Shown here one piece after another: positions 23,301 to 32,698 of a DNA stretch of 63,163 nt. A model generated the notes under the pieces. The model did not search any database. It had not been told where the DNA came from and was given only the letters and a program-made list of their open reading frames with translations. The translations under genes were made by a program, and so were the position numbers. Every line of letters begins with the position of its first letter. Within the stretch, counting starts at the first letter, position 1. The DNA is from Neocallimastix lanati (nom. inval.) (taxonomy: Eukaryota > Neocallimastigomycota > Neocallimastigomycetes > Neocallimastigales > Neocallimastigaceae), in NCBI GenBank assembly GCA_016946835.1, contig JACVTC010000278.1:1-63163 (forward strand). The letters are read 5' to 3'.

Positions 23301-23911
23301 TAAGATATTGCGATTTGAAAAAAAATTTAAATTTTAATTTTAAAAAACAGAAACGTTCTACTTCAAAACGTTCTACTTCAAATGGTTCTACTTCAAAATG
23401 TTCTACTTCAGAATGTTCCACTACAAAATGTTCTACTACAGAATGTTCTACTTCAAAATGTTCATCATCAAAATGTTCTACTTCAGAATGCTCTACTTCA
23501 GATTCGGATTCTATTAATTATCGTGAAATTAATCGTGGTTGTAATATTGAAACTTTTTATATAAAGGAAGAACTTATGGAAAAGCTCATCTATTCAATAT
23601 GTTATGACGATATGGAAAAAAAATTGTCATCTATTCGTATTCCAAACTATAAAGTAATTTCTGAAAAAGATATGGAAAATTTTTATAAAGAAGAAAACAA
23701 TAAAGATAAATATAAAGAAATTAAAAAACATATTTTAAGCGTTGTCACTCAAAACGATATTCCTAAATATTATAAAGAAAGACCACATCAAGCTTTTTTG
23801 TTGCATGAATTATTGTCATTATTTTCAAAAAAAATTAAAGATAGTAGAAATGAAATGATAGAATTATGGGAAAAATATTTATTTGATTATGATCTTATTA
23901 TTATTTTATAA
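20312..23911 (+). CDS. DEVH-box SF2 helicase/ATPase of the NCLDV transcription type (VETF/NPH-I-like)
   Basis: 1,199 residues. Walker A HSPGTGKS (56-63), DEVHHF (176-181), motif III FMSATPIFDN (208-217), motif V around GSDIVSESVDI (550-560) and motif VI QIIGRIRRVGSH (580-591) are all intact. This series, with DEVH and the following YRKYILCENKYKDALKF...ASIE region, is characteristic of the poxvirus early-transcription-factor/NPH-I group and its homologues in asfarviruses and yeast cytoplasmic linear plasmids. Those proteins act in transcription initiation or termination. The length suits the long asfar/pox-type form better than the shorter plasmid form. A Lys/Ser-rich repeat insertion (about 331-366) and a Ser/Thr/Cys pentapeptide repeat (about 1016-1065) look like later slippage insertions. 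The frame is intact over 3.6 kb although the RPB1-like neighbour is truncated. The start is the ATG directly before the conserved N-terminus. Confidence 0.88.
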   Translation: MTYPDINNLHSLREFTEIYTNNPLIEENVHMKRYQILPVRYMSPENEVVNRFLIYHSPGTGKSFTALWIALKFINVYKKPCIILVKGKEAITEFTKRVKTWYDYTFEYYPHLPNVKDYKEFIKKYIEFRTYITFCNDIKNINDINTDTDGNDNKSDHQQTTSNSFSFYDERLIIIDEVHHFRNPTKKKFIYNNLSSLLNHINKGRIIFMSATPIFDNANEITDLVKLIKPNLNSTSFLTPEKLKEEMLGHLSYYGLNPPNTTVNYMGSYIPGIERYKIVKVPMQGVQLQNYRNILKEPQEKNNMGINYVKATLGVLHLQIDDDLTQDSNKGSKEKGKSNDTKKRSKAKGKSNDAKKRSKSKVKSELSEYQFSNDKIIHSNPLLQDIIMQQSKDIKNYCCKLYHCLNEINKKENPDGPVFIYCSIIEQIGIYYFSAILCAIGYHYVYNKVSSNSRHHDETSNFSKLESKVDRKGKGIDRFLPHHFSSFHDGDVDDDNKFAELKEIRKEREDKFWNFTFITGDKKLCPNMMERLDIFNDSSNQNGSKIKVLLGSDIVSESVDIMNVRQLHILTPHWNYEKINQIIGRIRRVGSHDSLPENQRFVNVYLYMACDDEVECSDSYQYSVDYRKYILCENKYKDALKFNQALKNASIESLIHAPFNLNDPQNTNGLSTNEQNKPFDIESNLSESSAMTNTSIAIDANIHGETSSFKDINGNEIIGNTSIVPYLHYSSVYLDKLLPLCMIEINKKLSTFFSENNCIRIMDLMDRIPVINLFVLPKLIEYINSNNIVIAGGILRYSDGMIYRKIISNCRLNYRNAYFEKLIRQNLPFYNNNRSGQMNEQSSNFIHIEVDIKSEEIVSLNNKLQNADMTREAYNQIIKYSHTEKLFILRYALRQNLFNITKLFYPYWKKINNFIYISYFSTIKTTSYASNKKKSEKDFSTNIIYADFNLREWKLVNEELNSENISKQMDDHYSTEEGNRTKDRYKYVYMLCNDLTLRYCDLKKNLNFNFKKQKRSTSKRSTSNGSTSKCSTSECSTTKCSTTECSTSKCSSSKCSTSECSTSDSDSINYREINRGCNIETFYIKEELMEKLIYSICYDDMEKKLSSIRIPNYKVISEKDMENFYKEENNKDKYKEIKKHILSVVTQNDIPKYYKERPHQAFLLHELLSLFSKKIKDSRNEMIELWEKYLFDYDLIIIL
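23354..23506 (+). repeat. 15-bp minisatellite inside the helicase gene (STSKC-type)
   Basis: Ten tandem 15-bp units code for Ser-Thr-Ser/Thr-Lys/Glu-Cys pentapeptides; the first copies have Arg or Gly instead of Cys. The repeat keeps frame and lies between conserved parts of the C-terminal region. A second, unrelated 15-bp coding minisatellite lies at 30496-30660. Confidence 0.9.
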
Positions 23912-24553
23912 ATGAATAAACCTTTAATTATTTTTAGTATAGTTAATATATATATATTGTTAATAAATTTTATATATAAATTAAAATAATAATATTTAAA
24001 TAATTGCAAAAATAAAAAAATATTTTAAATTAAAATTTTATATATAGGTATATGAATAAATAGTATATTAAAATTAAATATTAAATATTAATTATATAAG
24101 AAATTATTATTATATTTGAAAAATTAAGCATACCGAGATATTACGGCTACCTTAATATTCCCATACATTGAGAAGACTAAAGAATAGTACATACGGGAAG
24201 TAAAAATATATAAATATATTTACTGTAAATTTATTTTTTTAAAATCAATCATAGGAAAAAATTTAACAAAATAAAATAGAATAAAAAATAATATAATAAT
24301 AATAATTGATTTGATGTAACAGTTTTTTTTTTCAAATATTTATTAAATTTTATTTTTATTAATTATTATATAATAACTATATTAAACTTTTAAAAAAAAA
24401 AAAGTAATTTATAATTATTATGCTTATAATGATATTTATTTGTATTTATACATTAATTTTTAAAAAATATGATTATGTGCAAGTTAATAGATAAATTTTT
24501 TGATTTAAAGATAATAATTTATTATAAATTTAATAATAATTTATAACTTATAA
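23912..24553. other. Convergent spacer with a small G+C-richer island
   Basis: Lies between the 3' ends of the helicase and the minus-strand CBM18 gene. Mostly A+T. Positions about 24127-24205 are clearly less A+T-biased and non-repetitive, with no open frame of note. The island could be a fragment of a non-coding RNA gene or the right edge of the acquired segment; I cannot identify it. Confidence 0.4.
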
Positions 24554-25129
24554 TTACCAACATTTACCGTATCTTGATTGGCATCCAGAATCACAGTAGG
24601 CACTGGATTTACCACAATATCCATATTTACTACAACAATAATTACGTTTACACATGTATATTCCATCCTTCTTAGAGCCACACTTATCACTAGATAATAT
24701 AGTTGGAATAGCTTGCTTTTTTGCAGTAGTTTTAGTTTTTTTCTGTTTTTCTTCCAATTCCCTTCTCATGTCGTCATAGATAGGATTAGTTTCCATATCC
24801 TTTCTCATGTCATCATAGATTGGATTAGTTTCCATTTCTTTTCTCATTTCATCGTAGATAGGATTATTTTCCATATCTTTTCTCATTTCATCGTAGATAG
24901 GGTTATTTTCCATTTCCTTCTTCATGTCATCATAGATTGAATTGTTTTCTAATTCCTTTCTCATGTCATCAAAAATTTTTGAATTAAAGTCATTGTCCCA
25001 ATGTGATCTTTTATTTAATGTAGTTTCGTATTCTTCATTAAGATTACCATCAACAATAGATGATAATGGAGAAGAAAATATTGTATTAGTTGATAATGAT
25101 AAAATTAATAAAATTTTAAATAGATACAT
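24554..25129 (-). CDS. Small secreted CBM18 protein with 13-residue repeats
   Basis: 191 residues. A signal peptide (1-20) is followed by a Lys-Arg (40-41) suited to Kex2-type processing, then six tandem 13-residue charged repeats of the form YDxMRKxMExNPI (53-130). These are predicted helical, possibly a rod or coiled coil. A Lys/Thr linker leads to one complete C-terminal CBM18 domain (150-190: CG...C...CCSKYGYCG...C..GCQ...GKC). Probably a secreted chitin-binding protein in which the repeats act as a spacer. It is divergent to the CBM18 protein at 25308, and their start codons are 178 bp apart. Confidence 0.85.
   Translation of the reverse strand: MYLFKILLILSLSTNTIFSSPLSSIVDGNLNEEYETTLNKRSHWDNDFNSKIFDDMRKELENNSIYDDMKKEMENNPIYDEMRKDMENNPIYDEMRKEMETNPIYDDMRKDMETNPIYDDMRRELEEKQKKTKTTAKKQAIPTILSSDKCGSKKDGIYMCKRNYCCSKYGYCGKSSAYCDSGCQSRYGKCW
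24740..24973 (-). repeat. 39-bp coding minisatellite, six copies
   Basis: Six head-to-tail 39-bp units encode the 13-residue repeats of the small CBM18 protein. The DNA-level similarity of the units is high, suggesting recent amplification in frame. Confidence 0.9.
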
Positions 25130-25307
25130 TTTTATAATTAAATTTTTTATTTTTATTTTTTATTTTAAATATTTATTAAATTTTCAATTTACACTCTATT
25201 TTAATAGTTTAATATAAATTAATCATATAAGTAGGTAATTAAATTTTTTTAAGGTATTTAAACTGATTTATTTTATTGTGTTAATTTTTAAAATAGTTTC
25301 AACTCTA
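25130..25307. promoter_or_regulatory. Shared divergent 5' region of two CBM18 genes
   Basis: 178 bp separate the two start codons, so both promoters must overlap or share sequence. An AAACTGATTTATTTT stretch near 25260-25274 resembles the AAAATGATTTTT element of the other secreted-protein genes. Co-regulation is inferred. Confidence 0.4.
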
Positions 25308-27164
25308 ATGATACTTATAAAATATTTAATTTTTACATTATTAGCGATAATTGTTAATTCAGAAAAAAGGTCTACTGATAATTCGGAATTACCGTTATCT
25401 TTATTAGAATTAACAAATAAAAACACAGCTTATAGTAAGCAATATAATAATAATATACAAGAGTATTATAATTACTATTACAAAGATTTATTTGAAAAAG
25501 AGAAGGGTTGCGTTGCTTTAACAAGTGATAATCCGGCATACAACCCATATCACTCATCACTTATTGTTAACAGTAAAGAAGGTAATATTATTACGGTTCT
25601 AGGAAATCCTATTGAAATTAACAAAAAGAATGTAAATTCCGAAAATGAGTGTGGAACCATACAAAATATGAACAAACAATCTATCTCATGTCATATTACT
25701 CTTCCCAATAATACAACACAAATAGTAGAATTTATAGTACCAGATAATCAATGCTATAATATTATAGCACTTCCTATATATAATGCAAAAGTCAATCTTT
25801 GGTCATGCAATTACCATAACAATATAGAAATTTCCAAAAATGTAACTACAATCAAAATCAACAATTACGTCACCTATTTGAATCACTGCGACACTAAAAC
25901 AAATAACACCAAACAAATAACTTTAAATAACACTTTTAATGAAAGAACCAAAGGATATACATTAAGTTATAGTAAAGCTTTAAAGAAAGGCGAATATGTT
26001 TCATCTCCTGGAGGTAGATGGCATTTTGGATTACTTCCTAATGGCGAATTAGCATTATGTGAAAATGAATTTAATGAAAGTCACATCAAATGGTCCAATG
26101 GAATAAACTACTTGAGTAAATATGACCTCAAATTCTTTATTGATATTAACGGTCATTTAGTAGTTACTGCTAAAAATATCGTAAAATCATTGGATAAGAA
26201 CGACCATTACGACGAGAAAACAAATAGTATAACCAAAGAAAATAAATTAAACAAAAGGATTGAAGAAAAGAATAAGGATCAAGTATCTGCTAATTCAGTT
26301 GAAGATAACGATTCATTGAACAAAAGTTATATATTAGAATATTTCGCAAAGTTCAAAGAATGGCTAAAAAATTATAAATCTCCTGAGAACAAAAGCAAAA
26401 TATACGAAATTGGCAATGTTATCCAAAACGTAAATTATAAATCAGATAAAGAAATAATCGTTTGGGATTCTCTACCACGGAACTTAACTTATAATGTTGG
26501 TTACTTTGGAGATTCAGGGTATTTTTTAGTATTATCGGATGATGGATCCAAATCTAAAAATTCACCAGTTATGTTGTATGATGGAGCGGGTGTAAAAATT
26601 TGGCAAATTTTACCTACTGACGAATATAAAGGCTATCCATTTCCGAGAGAATATGACATGCCGTTGGATTTTGAAACGACTACTTCAAGTAATACTCTCA
26701 CTTCCACCACTCCAGTTGTTGGTGATATTCCAATCTATACTAATTTAACTAGTACTACAATAATCTCAATTAATGATAATATTACTACCAAAATCGATAA
26801 AATAACCACTAAATCACACAAGGATATTTATTTGCCGAGCCAAACACGATCTTCATCCTCAATAAGTGGAATTTCGATACCAACTATTATGTCCAGTAAC
26901 AAATGCGGCACATTTGATGATGGGATCTATGTCTGTAAAAACAACAAATGTTGCAGCAAATATGGACATTGCGGAGATACTGAGAAATATTGTGGAAAAG
27001 GTTGTCAAAATAATTATGGTTTATGTTATTCAAAGTCAAGTCGTTGTGGTATAGAATATGGAATATGCAATAATAATAAGTGCTGTAGTAAGTATGGCTA
27101 CTGTGGCAATGGTAAAAAATACTGCTATAATGGATGTCAATCTGAATTCGGAAAGTGTATGTGA
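25308..27164 (+). CDS. Secreted lectin-scaffold protein with two C-terminal CBM18 domains
   Basis: The frame is open from 25278, but that codon is GTG; the first ATG (25308) puts a good signal peptide at the N-terminus, giving 618 residues. It is a compact relative of the 1,910-residue protein: NPAYNPYH, then the SIPDNKCY-like module (here VPDNQCYNIIALP), the GHLVVTAKNI module, and DSLPRNLTYNVG...LYDGAGVKIW. The two Ser/Thr-rich blocks and the central segment of the relative are cleanly missing between the first and second modules. A Ser/Thr linker leads to two complete CBM18 domains (about 532-572 and 579-617) instead of the trefoil end. Probable secreted or wall-bound chitin and glycan binder; no enzyme domain. 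Confidence 0.88.
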   Translation: MILIKYLIFTLLAIIVNSEKRSTDNSELPLSLLELTNKNTAYSKQYNNNIQEYYNYYYKDLFEKEKGCVALTSDNPAYNPYHSSLIVNSKEGNIITVLGNPIEINKKNVNSENECGTIQNMNKQSISCHITLPNNTTQIVEFIVPDNQCYNIIALPIYNAKVNLWSCNYHNNIEISKNVTTIKINNYVTYLNHCDTKTNNTKQITLNNTFNERTKGYTLSYSKALKKGEYVSSPGGRWHFGLLPNGELALCENEFNESHIKWSNGINYLSKYDLKFFIDINGHLVVTAKNIVKSLDKNDHYDEKTNSITKENKLNKRIEEKNKDQVSANSVEDNDSLNKSYILEYFAKFKEWLKNYKSPENKSKIYEIGNVIQNVNYKSDKEIIVWDSLPRNLTYNVGYFGDSGYFLVLSDDGSKSKNSPVMLYDGAGVKIWQILPTDEYKGYPFPREYDMPLDFETTTSSNTLTSTTPVVGDIPIYTNLTSTTIISINDNITTKIDKITTKSHKDIYLPSQTRSSSSISGISIPTIMSSNKCGTFDDGIYVCKNNKCCSKYGHCGDTEKYCGKGCQNNYGLCYSKSSRCGIEYGICNNNKCCSKYGYCGNGKKYCYNGCQSEFGKCM

Positions 27165-28344
27165 TTGATAGTGATTGATAAATAGAAATTTAAATAAATA
27201 AAACAAAATAAAAAATGGGGGAATACACAAATTATGAATATTTGAAACTTTTAAATATTAGATATTTAGAGTTACTATCTAATAAACATTAAATAAAGAA
27301 AAAAATAAAATGTTATGAAATATATAGAATGCAACTAAATTTTATATCTTAAAGAAATGTCTTTAAAATCTAAAATTTATAATAAAATAATTTTTTTTTA
27401 AAAAAAAAAAAATCCATAATTTATAATAAAGTAAAGCTTATATACTGATAACGTTGTTATTAAATATATATAAATGTATAAATGTTGTTATTAAATATGA
27501 TATTATATTATAAGGTTTTTACTTTTAAAAAATATTTAACTATTTAAATTTAAAAAAGTATAGCCGATAAAGGTGTATTTATATTTATTATAATTTATAT
27601 TCTATTTTTTTTTTAAAAATATCTGATTGTTATTTTTTTTTTTTTGGAAATAAATTCATATTTATTGATTTATAAATTTATTATTATTTTGAATTTATTT
27701 ATTTAATTTCTTGTTCGAGTTATGTAGTTTATTATAAATAAAGGATTTTTTTTTTGAGTTTATATAAATTATATTATATATAATTGAACAAGAAATAATT
27801 TTGAGTTATTAATATTTAATATCTTAATTGTCCAAATTTATTTTTATTATTTAATAAATAAAATTGAAACAATATTTAGTAAAGTTTGCTTTCTAGTTAT
27901 CAAAACTCTGTCATGTATTTTCAATTCTAAAAGTGTTACATTAGTTACAAATATTTTTTTGATAAATATTTAATATGAAACTTTGAAATACAAAATTTAA
28001 ATGTAATATATAATAAATAAATTATATTTACTTTAATAAAAAAATTGAATTATTTCAGTAAATATATATTTAATATAAATACTAAAGATTTTGAAGTTTC
28101 TTTTGTTTAGAGATAGTACATTAAAAATTTTGCTATTATTATTTTTATATATACTTTTACATAAATACTTATGTAAATATTATATTAATTTTAACTTATT
28201 TATGATATTTATTAAATATTATTTAATTGTTTTTTAATTCTCGTGATTAAATATTTTATATTAAATTTAATAAAGCTTTATAAATGACTTAATGATAAGT
28301 TACTTGTCAATTTGCATATTGGGTACAACATTTAATTATTACTA
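27165..28344. other. A+T-rich convergent spacer, no gene seen
   Basis: About 1.2 kb between convergent genes. It contains an imperfect inverted repeat with 11-bp arms (TTTCTTGTTC near 27710 and its complement near 27786). Nothing else is supported. Confidence 0.6.
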
Positions 28345-29046
28345 TTAAAATATTAGTAATAATAATATAACTAAAGAAATTAATAAAGAAGTATTGATAT
28401 TAATATGACTCGCATCACTTGTAACATGTAGATACTGACATTTTTTGGATTCTAAAATTGAAATATATTGGTTTACTAAATTTAACTCATTATAATTAAA
28501 ATTTCCAGTAGTATAGGTTGAATTTTCAAAAACTGTAAATTGGTCAATACTAATATCTTTAAAAATCTCAAGTAACGATTCGGTACATTTTTTAGATTTA
28601 CATTGATCTAGTAGAACATTAATACCTCCACCTTTTGTCATCATAGACAAAGAATATGGACATAATTCACCTTTTTCATTTGTTTGACAGAATACTTTAT
28701 TACTTTGCTGATAAGTTTTCATTATAGCTGGCTGAAAAAGCTCTTTAAATTCAGGAATATTTTGGCAACTTGGAAAACATTTTAATGGGTCACTAAAAAA
28801 TGTTTTACATTTTTCAGAGTCAACATCTGAACAAGAATTATTATAATTAACTAGAGTTATATCAGGCATGCATTTATTATTATATTCTGAATTTTCGTAT
28901 TCTGTCCTACATTCCTCACTTAAATTGTTCAAGAACGCTTCTTCATCGTAAGTTACATCTCTTTTGATTAATTTCAAAAAATTAATGGAATTAGCAAAAG
29001 ATAAAGTAGAAATAGTTAATGATAATAATAAATCAATAAATTTCAT
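28345..29046 (-). CDS. Cys-rich secreted protein with GPI-type C-terminus
   Basis: 233 residues. A signal peptide (about 1-18) is followed by a Lys-Arg near 28-29 and about fourteen Cys spread over residues 45-203, including a CFPSCQ motif. The C-terminal ~17 residues are purely hydrophobic and end the protein (NTSLLISLVILLLLIF), preceded by small residues. This is the usual layout of a GPI-anchor signal, although a single membrane segment is possible. Probably a cell-surface protein. I do not recognise a named domain. Confidence 0.75.
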   Translation of the reverse strand: MKFIDLLLSLTISTLSFANSINFLKLIKRDVTYDEEAFLNNLSEECRTEYENSEYNNKCMPDITLVNYNNSCSDVDSEKCKTFFSDPLKCFPSCQNIPEFKELFQPAIMKTYQQSNKVFCQTNEKGELCPYSLSMMTKGGGINVLLDQCKSKKCTESLLEIFKDISIDQFTVFENSTYTTGNFNYNELNLVNQYISILESKKCQYLHVTSDASHININTSLLISLVILLLLIF

Positions 29047-29553
29047 TTTTATTTATTATAAGTAATTTATATAATTTTTTGTAATTTTAAATTATAATTA
29101 AAATGTTTTAATATCATTATCAAGAATTAAGATAATCCAATAAATAAAATAAAAAAAAAAGATTAAAAAATTTTTAAATGAAGTATTAATTTTTTTTTAT
29201 TATTAAAAATAAATTAAACAGATGTATTAAATTTAAAGTGGAAAAAAATCCTTTACTAATTTAAAATTTTATTATTTTTTTTTTTTAAAAAAAGTTAAAA
29301 GTTAATAATGATTAATGATATAAAAAAATTGTTATATCTTTTCGAAAACAATATTTTAAAATAATATTTAATGTATAAATTATATATTTTTATAAATATA
29401 ATTTTTAAATTTATAATAAAAGAAATATATAATTTGAACTCTTTATTAGAACGTTAAATAATATTAAACTTTATTTATTTATTTATTTATAAATTGATTT
29501 TATAAATATAAATAAATATTAAAATACAATTATTTTAAATAAGTTTCATAAAT
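29047..29553. other. Divergent A+T-rich promoter region
   Basis: About 0.5 kb between the divergent starts of the GPI-type gene and the pentapeptide-repeat gene. No motif beyond A+T runs. Confidence 0.5.
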
Positions 29554-31113
29554 ATGTCAAAATCTTTTGAGGAGAATACTAAAGATTTTTATGATGAATT
29601 AAATGGTGAATGTGATCCAAAAAGATTATTATATATCGCAGAACAAGGCATATTTTTGAAAGAGCCATTATTTAAATATGATAAAATAAAGGATCATGAA
29701 TATGTTGTTGATATTAGTGTAATAAGTGATCAATTTTTTTTAATAAATAATAATAAACAATATAATAGATTAAAATATTTTTTTAAAGAAGATAGATATA
29801 TTTATGATAAATATCGTCACTTAACTCCTAGTTGTAATGATTATTTTTCTTTAGTTATTATTAATAAATATTTTATCGAAAAATTATTATATGAGAAAGA
29901 TGAAAACTTTCTAAACGAAGTTATAAGTACTAGAGAAAACGTAAATTTTTATTTATTGTACTTGTATAATTATTCATATATATATACTAAAACATTTATT
30001 TTGTTTCATTCGTATACTGTTAATAGAACTAACGTACCAGATATGACTTTTTATACATTTAAATATTTTTATTCTAATACACATAAGTATTTACTAGAAG
30101 ATTTTATAAAAATAAATGAAAATAATATTGAAGATATTTTAAGGAAGATACTTATTGAATCTGGTAAAGATATTAATGTATTGAATTACTGTTTAGATAA
30201 AGTTAAACGATATAATTCAAAAATTAAAAGTATTGAAGGATATAGAGTTCCAATGCATTATTGTTTTGAAACTTTAAAGTATTATTCAGATGAACTTTGT
30301 ATAAAAAACCACTTATATTTAAAATGTGAAGATAAATATGCTGAAGAATTTATAAATGTATGTTTTACAGATGAGTTTATAAGAAATTTCTATCATTTCA
30401 ATATTGAGTTTCATGAAAAATTTTCTAAAAAATATAATATTGATTTTAAAGAAATTGGTGAAAAATTCGAAGTAATTGATATAAATAAAATTAATACTAA
30501 TGAAAATTACACTAATGAAAATTACACTAATGAAAATTACACTAATGAAAATGAAACTAATGAAAATTACACTAATGAAAATGAAACTAATGAAAATGAA
30601 ACTAATGAAAATGAAACTAATGAAAATGAAACAAATGAAAATGAAACTAATGAAAATGAATATATTAATGATATTCAAGGTCAATTAATAAAAATAATTT
30701 ATCCTCAATATAAAGGAAAATTAAGTTACATAGAATCATACGAATTAAATCCTGGAGATATAAATTTTGATTTTATTAATAAATATTTAAGGAATTACAA
30801 AAAAATCGATAGAATATTAAAGGATCCTAATTATATATTAAATATAGATATAGTTATCAATAATTATACTGATTGTTTGATAATAAAATTATGTTATTTA
30901 GCATCACTGATTCATAATAAATATAGTAAATTTATAATTCAGGTATTAATTTTTTACGATGAATATTGGCATAGTATTTCTTATAGGGATGATAAAATTG
31001 TATTTGGAAATTATTCGGGTGGTAGATATAAATATAAATTTTATATTCGTAAAATATTTAAAATATTAATGAATACTCCACATAAATTGTTTAATAGTTA
31101 TTTTTATTGTTAA
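29554..31113 (+). CDS. Uncharacterised protein with TNEN(Y/E) pentapeptide repeats
   Basis: 519 residues, family not recognised. There is no signal peptide or membrane segment. Residues 1-310 are a Tyr/Phe/Lys-rich helical region, which may include degenerate ankyrin-like helices as in other proteins of these fungi. Residues 315-369 are eleven TNENY/TNENE pentapeptides. Residues 375-519 form a Tyr-rich domain with DEYWHSISYRDDKIVFGNYSGG. The repeat may be a low-complexity linker between the two domains. The intact frame through the repeat argues that the gene is functional. Confidence 0.7.
   Translation: MSKSFEENTKDFYDELNGECDPKRLLYIAEQGIFLKEPLFKYDKIKDHEYVVDISVISDQFFLINNNKQYNRLKYFFKEDRYIYDKYRHLTPSCNDYFSLVIINKYFIEKLLYEKDENFLNEVISTRENVNFYLLYLYNYSYIYTKTFILFHSYTVNRTNVPDMTFYTFKYFYSNTHKYLLEDFIKINENNIEDILRKILIESGKDINVLNYCLDKVKRYNSKIKSIEGYRVPMHYCFETLKYYSDELCIKNHLYLKCEDKYAEEFINVCFTDEFIRNFYHFNIEFHEKFSKKYNIDFKEIGEKFEVIDINKINTNENYTNENYTNENYTNENETNENYTNENETNENETNENETNENETNENETNENEYINDIQGQLIKIIYPQYKGKLSYIESYELNPGDINFDFINKYLRNYKKIDRILKDPNYILNIDIVINNYTDCLIIKLCYLASLIHNKYSKFIIQVLIFYDEYWHSISYRDDKIVFGNYSGGRYKYKFYIRKIFKILMNTPHKLFNSYFYC
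30496..30660 (+). repeat. 15-bp minisatellite, eleven copies
   Basis: Eleven head-to-tail 15-bp units (ACTAATGAAAATTAC or ...GAAACT-type variants) encode TNEN(Y/E). Variants with Tyr cluster at the 5' side and Glu variants at the 3' side, suggesting stepwise expansion. Confidence 0.95.
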
Positions 31114-31207
31114 TTTTCAATATATAAATAATACAAACGTTAAAATGTATTTGTCATATTATTTTTAAAACATATTTGTTATATTATTTTTAAAATATTT
31201 TTTTTTT

Positions 31208-31219
31208 AAAATGATTTTT
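31208..31219 (+). promoter_or_regulatory. AAAATGATTTTT upstream element, copy 3
   Basis: Exact 12-mer ending 53 bp before the ATG at 31273. The following bases (ATGTTTAA) also resemble those after the copy at 6149. Confidence 0.4.
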
Positions 31220-31272
31220 TATGTTTAAAAAATGGAAAATTTAAAATTGTATAAATTATATATAATTTAAAC

Positions 31273-32664
31273 ATGATATTAATTATATTATTTGTATTGT
31301 TATGCATTATATGTCGAGTGAATTGTGATCTTGACAATTATGGAAATGAAGAAATCTCTTTATTAATTTTAGCAGCGGCTGATAATAATGGAGAAATTGC
31401 AGCTTATAAAAATAATAATAAATGGTATTATAAGACAGTGTATAATGGTAAAAAAAATAATAGAAAGTGTTATGAATCAATAGTGGATATAATACCTGAA
31501 TTACGTAGATTATATGATAAAGAATGCAGGAAAGCTGGAATAGCAATACATTCTCCTAGACAACGTATATTTGGAACGGTTGAAGATTATTTTAGAGATG
31601 AATTATATCCAGCTGCACTTAGAACATACAATAAATATTTCAGTGGTGTTAGCAATACTAACGATGTAGAAAGAAGAATAAAAAAGTACGATTTATTTGG
31701 AAAATTAACAGAGAATTCGAAAGTAGGCGCAATAAATATATATGATAAAAATATTGATGTAGATATAATATTTCCAGATAATGATAAATTTTATAATTCT
31801 ATTGCTTCTTATATAAAAGATAATAAAAATGGATTTGATAAAGTTAATTTTAATGGTCCTTTATATTTAAATAATGAAAAACTACAAAATATTCCTGAAA
31901 ATGTGTTATACAAAATTGTAGAATTGTGTATTGAAGATAAGGACTCTTGTAAAAATTACTTTGAAAATAGTGATACTAATAAAGGAAAAATCAAATATTT
32001 ATCTGATGTTAATTTTGTTATAGTTAAAAGTAAAATTAATAATGTTGAAAGATATCATTTTTTTACAGCTCGTAATGCAAGTAATAATATTAAAAATCGT
32101 AAAATGGCTCATCAATTTACAGTTAAATATAATAGCCAAACAAAAAGTTATGAAAACGATAATGATTATAGACATCAAGAATTAGATTATAAACAAATAG
32201 AAAGTATAAATAACAATTATGGTAAAAGCATTAAAAATGGAATTATTGAAGAAGCAGGAATCGATATAATACCTAAATGTGGAATATTAGTAAACGGTCG
32301 TGATAATAATGATGCAGGAATTTATTCTAGAAATACTATAGTTGAAAACAGAATCTATCATATTAACAAAGGATATAAAAAAGATGGTGATAAGAATTTA
32401 CATATAAATAGAGCAACATCTTATCCAAATGGAGGTTATAATGATAAAATTACAAATTTAATAAGTAATTTTTCTAGAATTAATACTAACCCTGCAAGAA
32501 GCGAAATAGATAAAGTATCAAATCTTTCTAAAATTTTAGGTTTAATTAAATTATATCCAGTAAGTTTAAGGAATGAACAATCTTATGGAATAACTGCCGG
32601 ACCTGGTCATTCACATGAATTAGGAGACGCAATAAATTTAGCAAATAAAGTTGAAATTTATGAA

Positions 32665-32698
<34 letters not shown>

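Noticed and set aside
15788-23911. Intact animal-type virus genome
   Set aside because: Only three genes, one truncated, flanked by fungal genes; divergence and context point to a fungal endogenous element.
24127-24205. 5S rRNA or tRNA gene
   Set aside because: Faint resemblance only; no cloverleaf, no consistent internal promoter boxes.
25278-25307. GTG start for the two-CBM18 protein
   Set aside because: Non-ATG start is unlikely in a fungal nuclear gene; ATG at 25308 gives a proper signal peptide.
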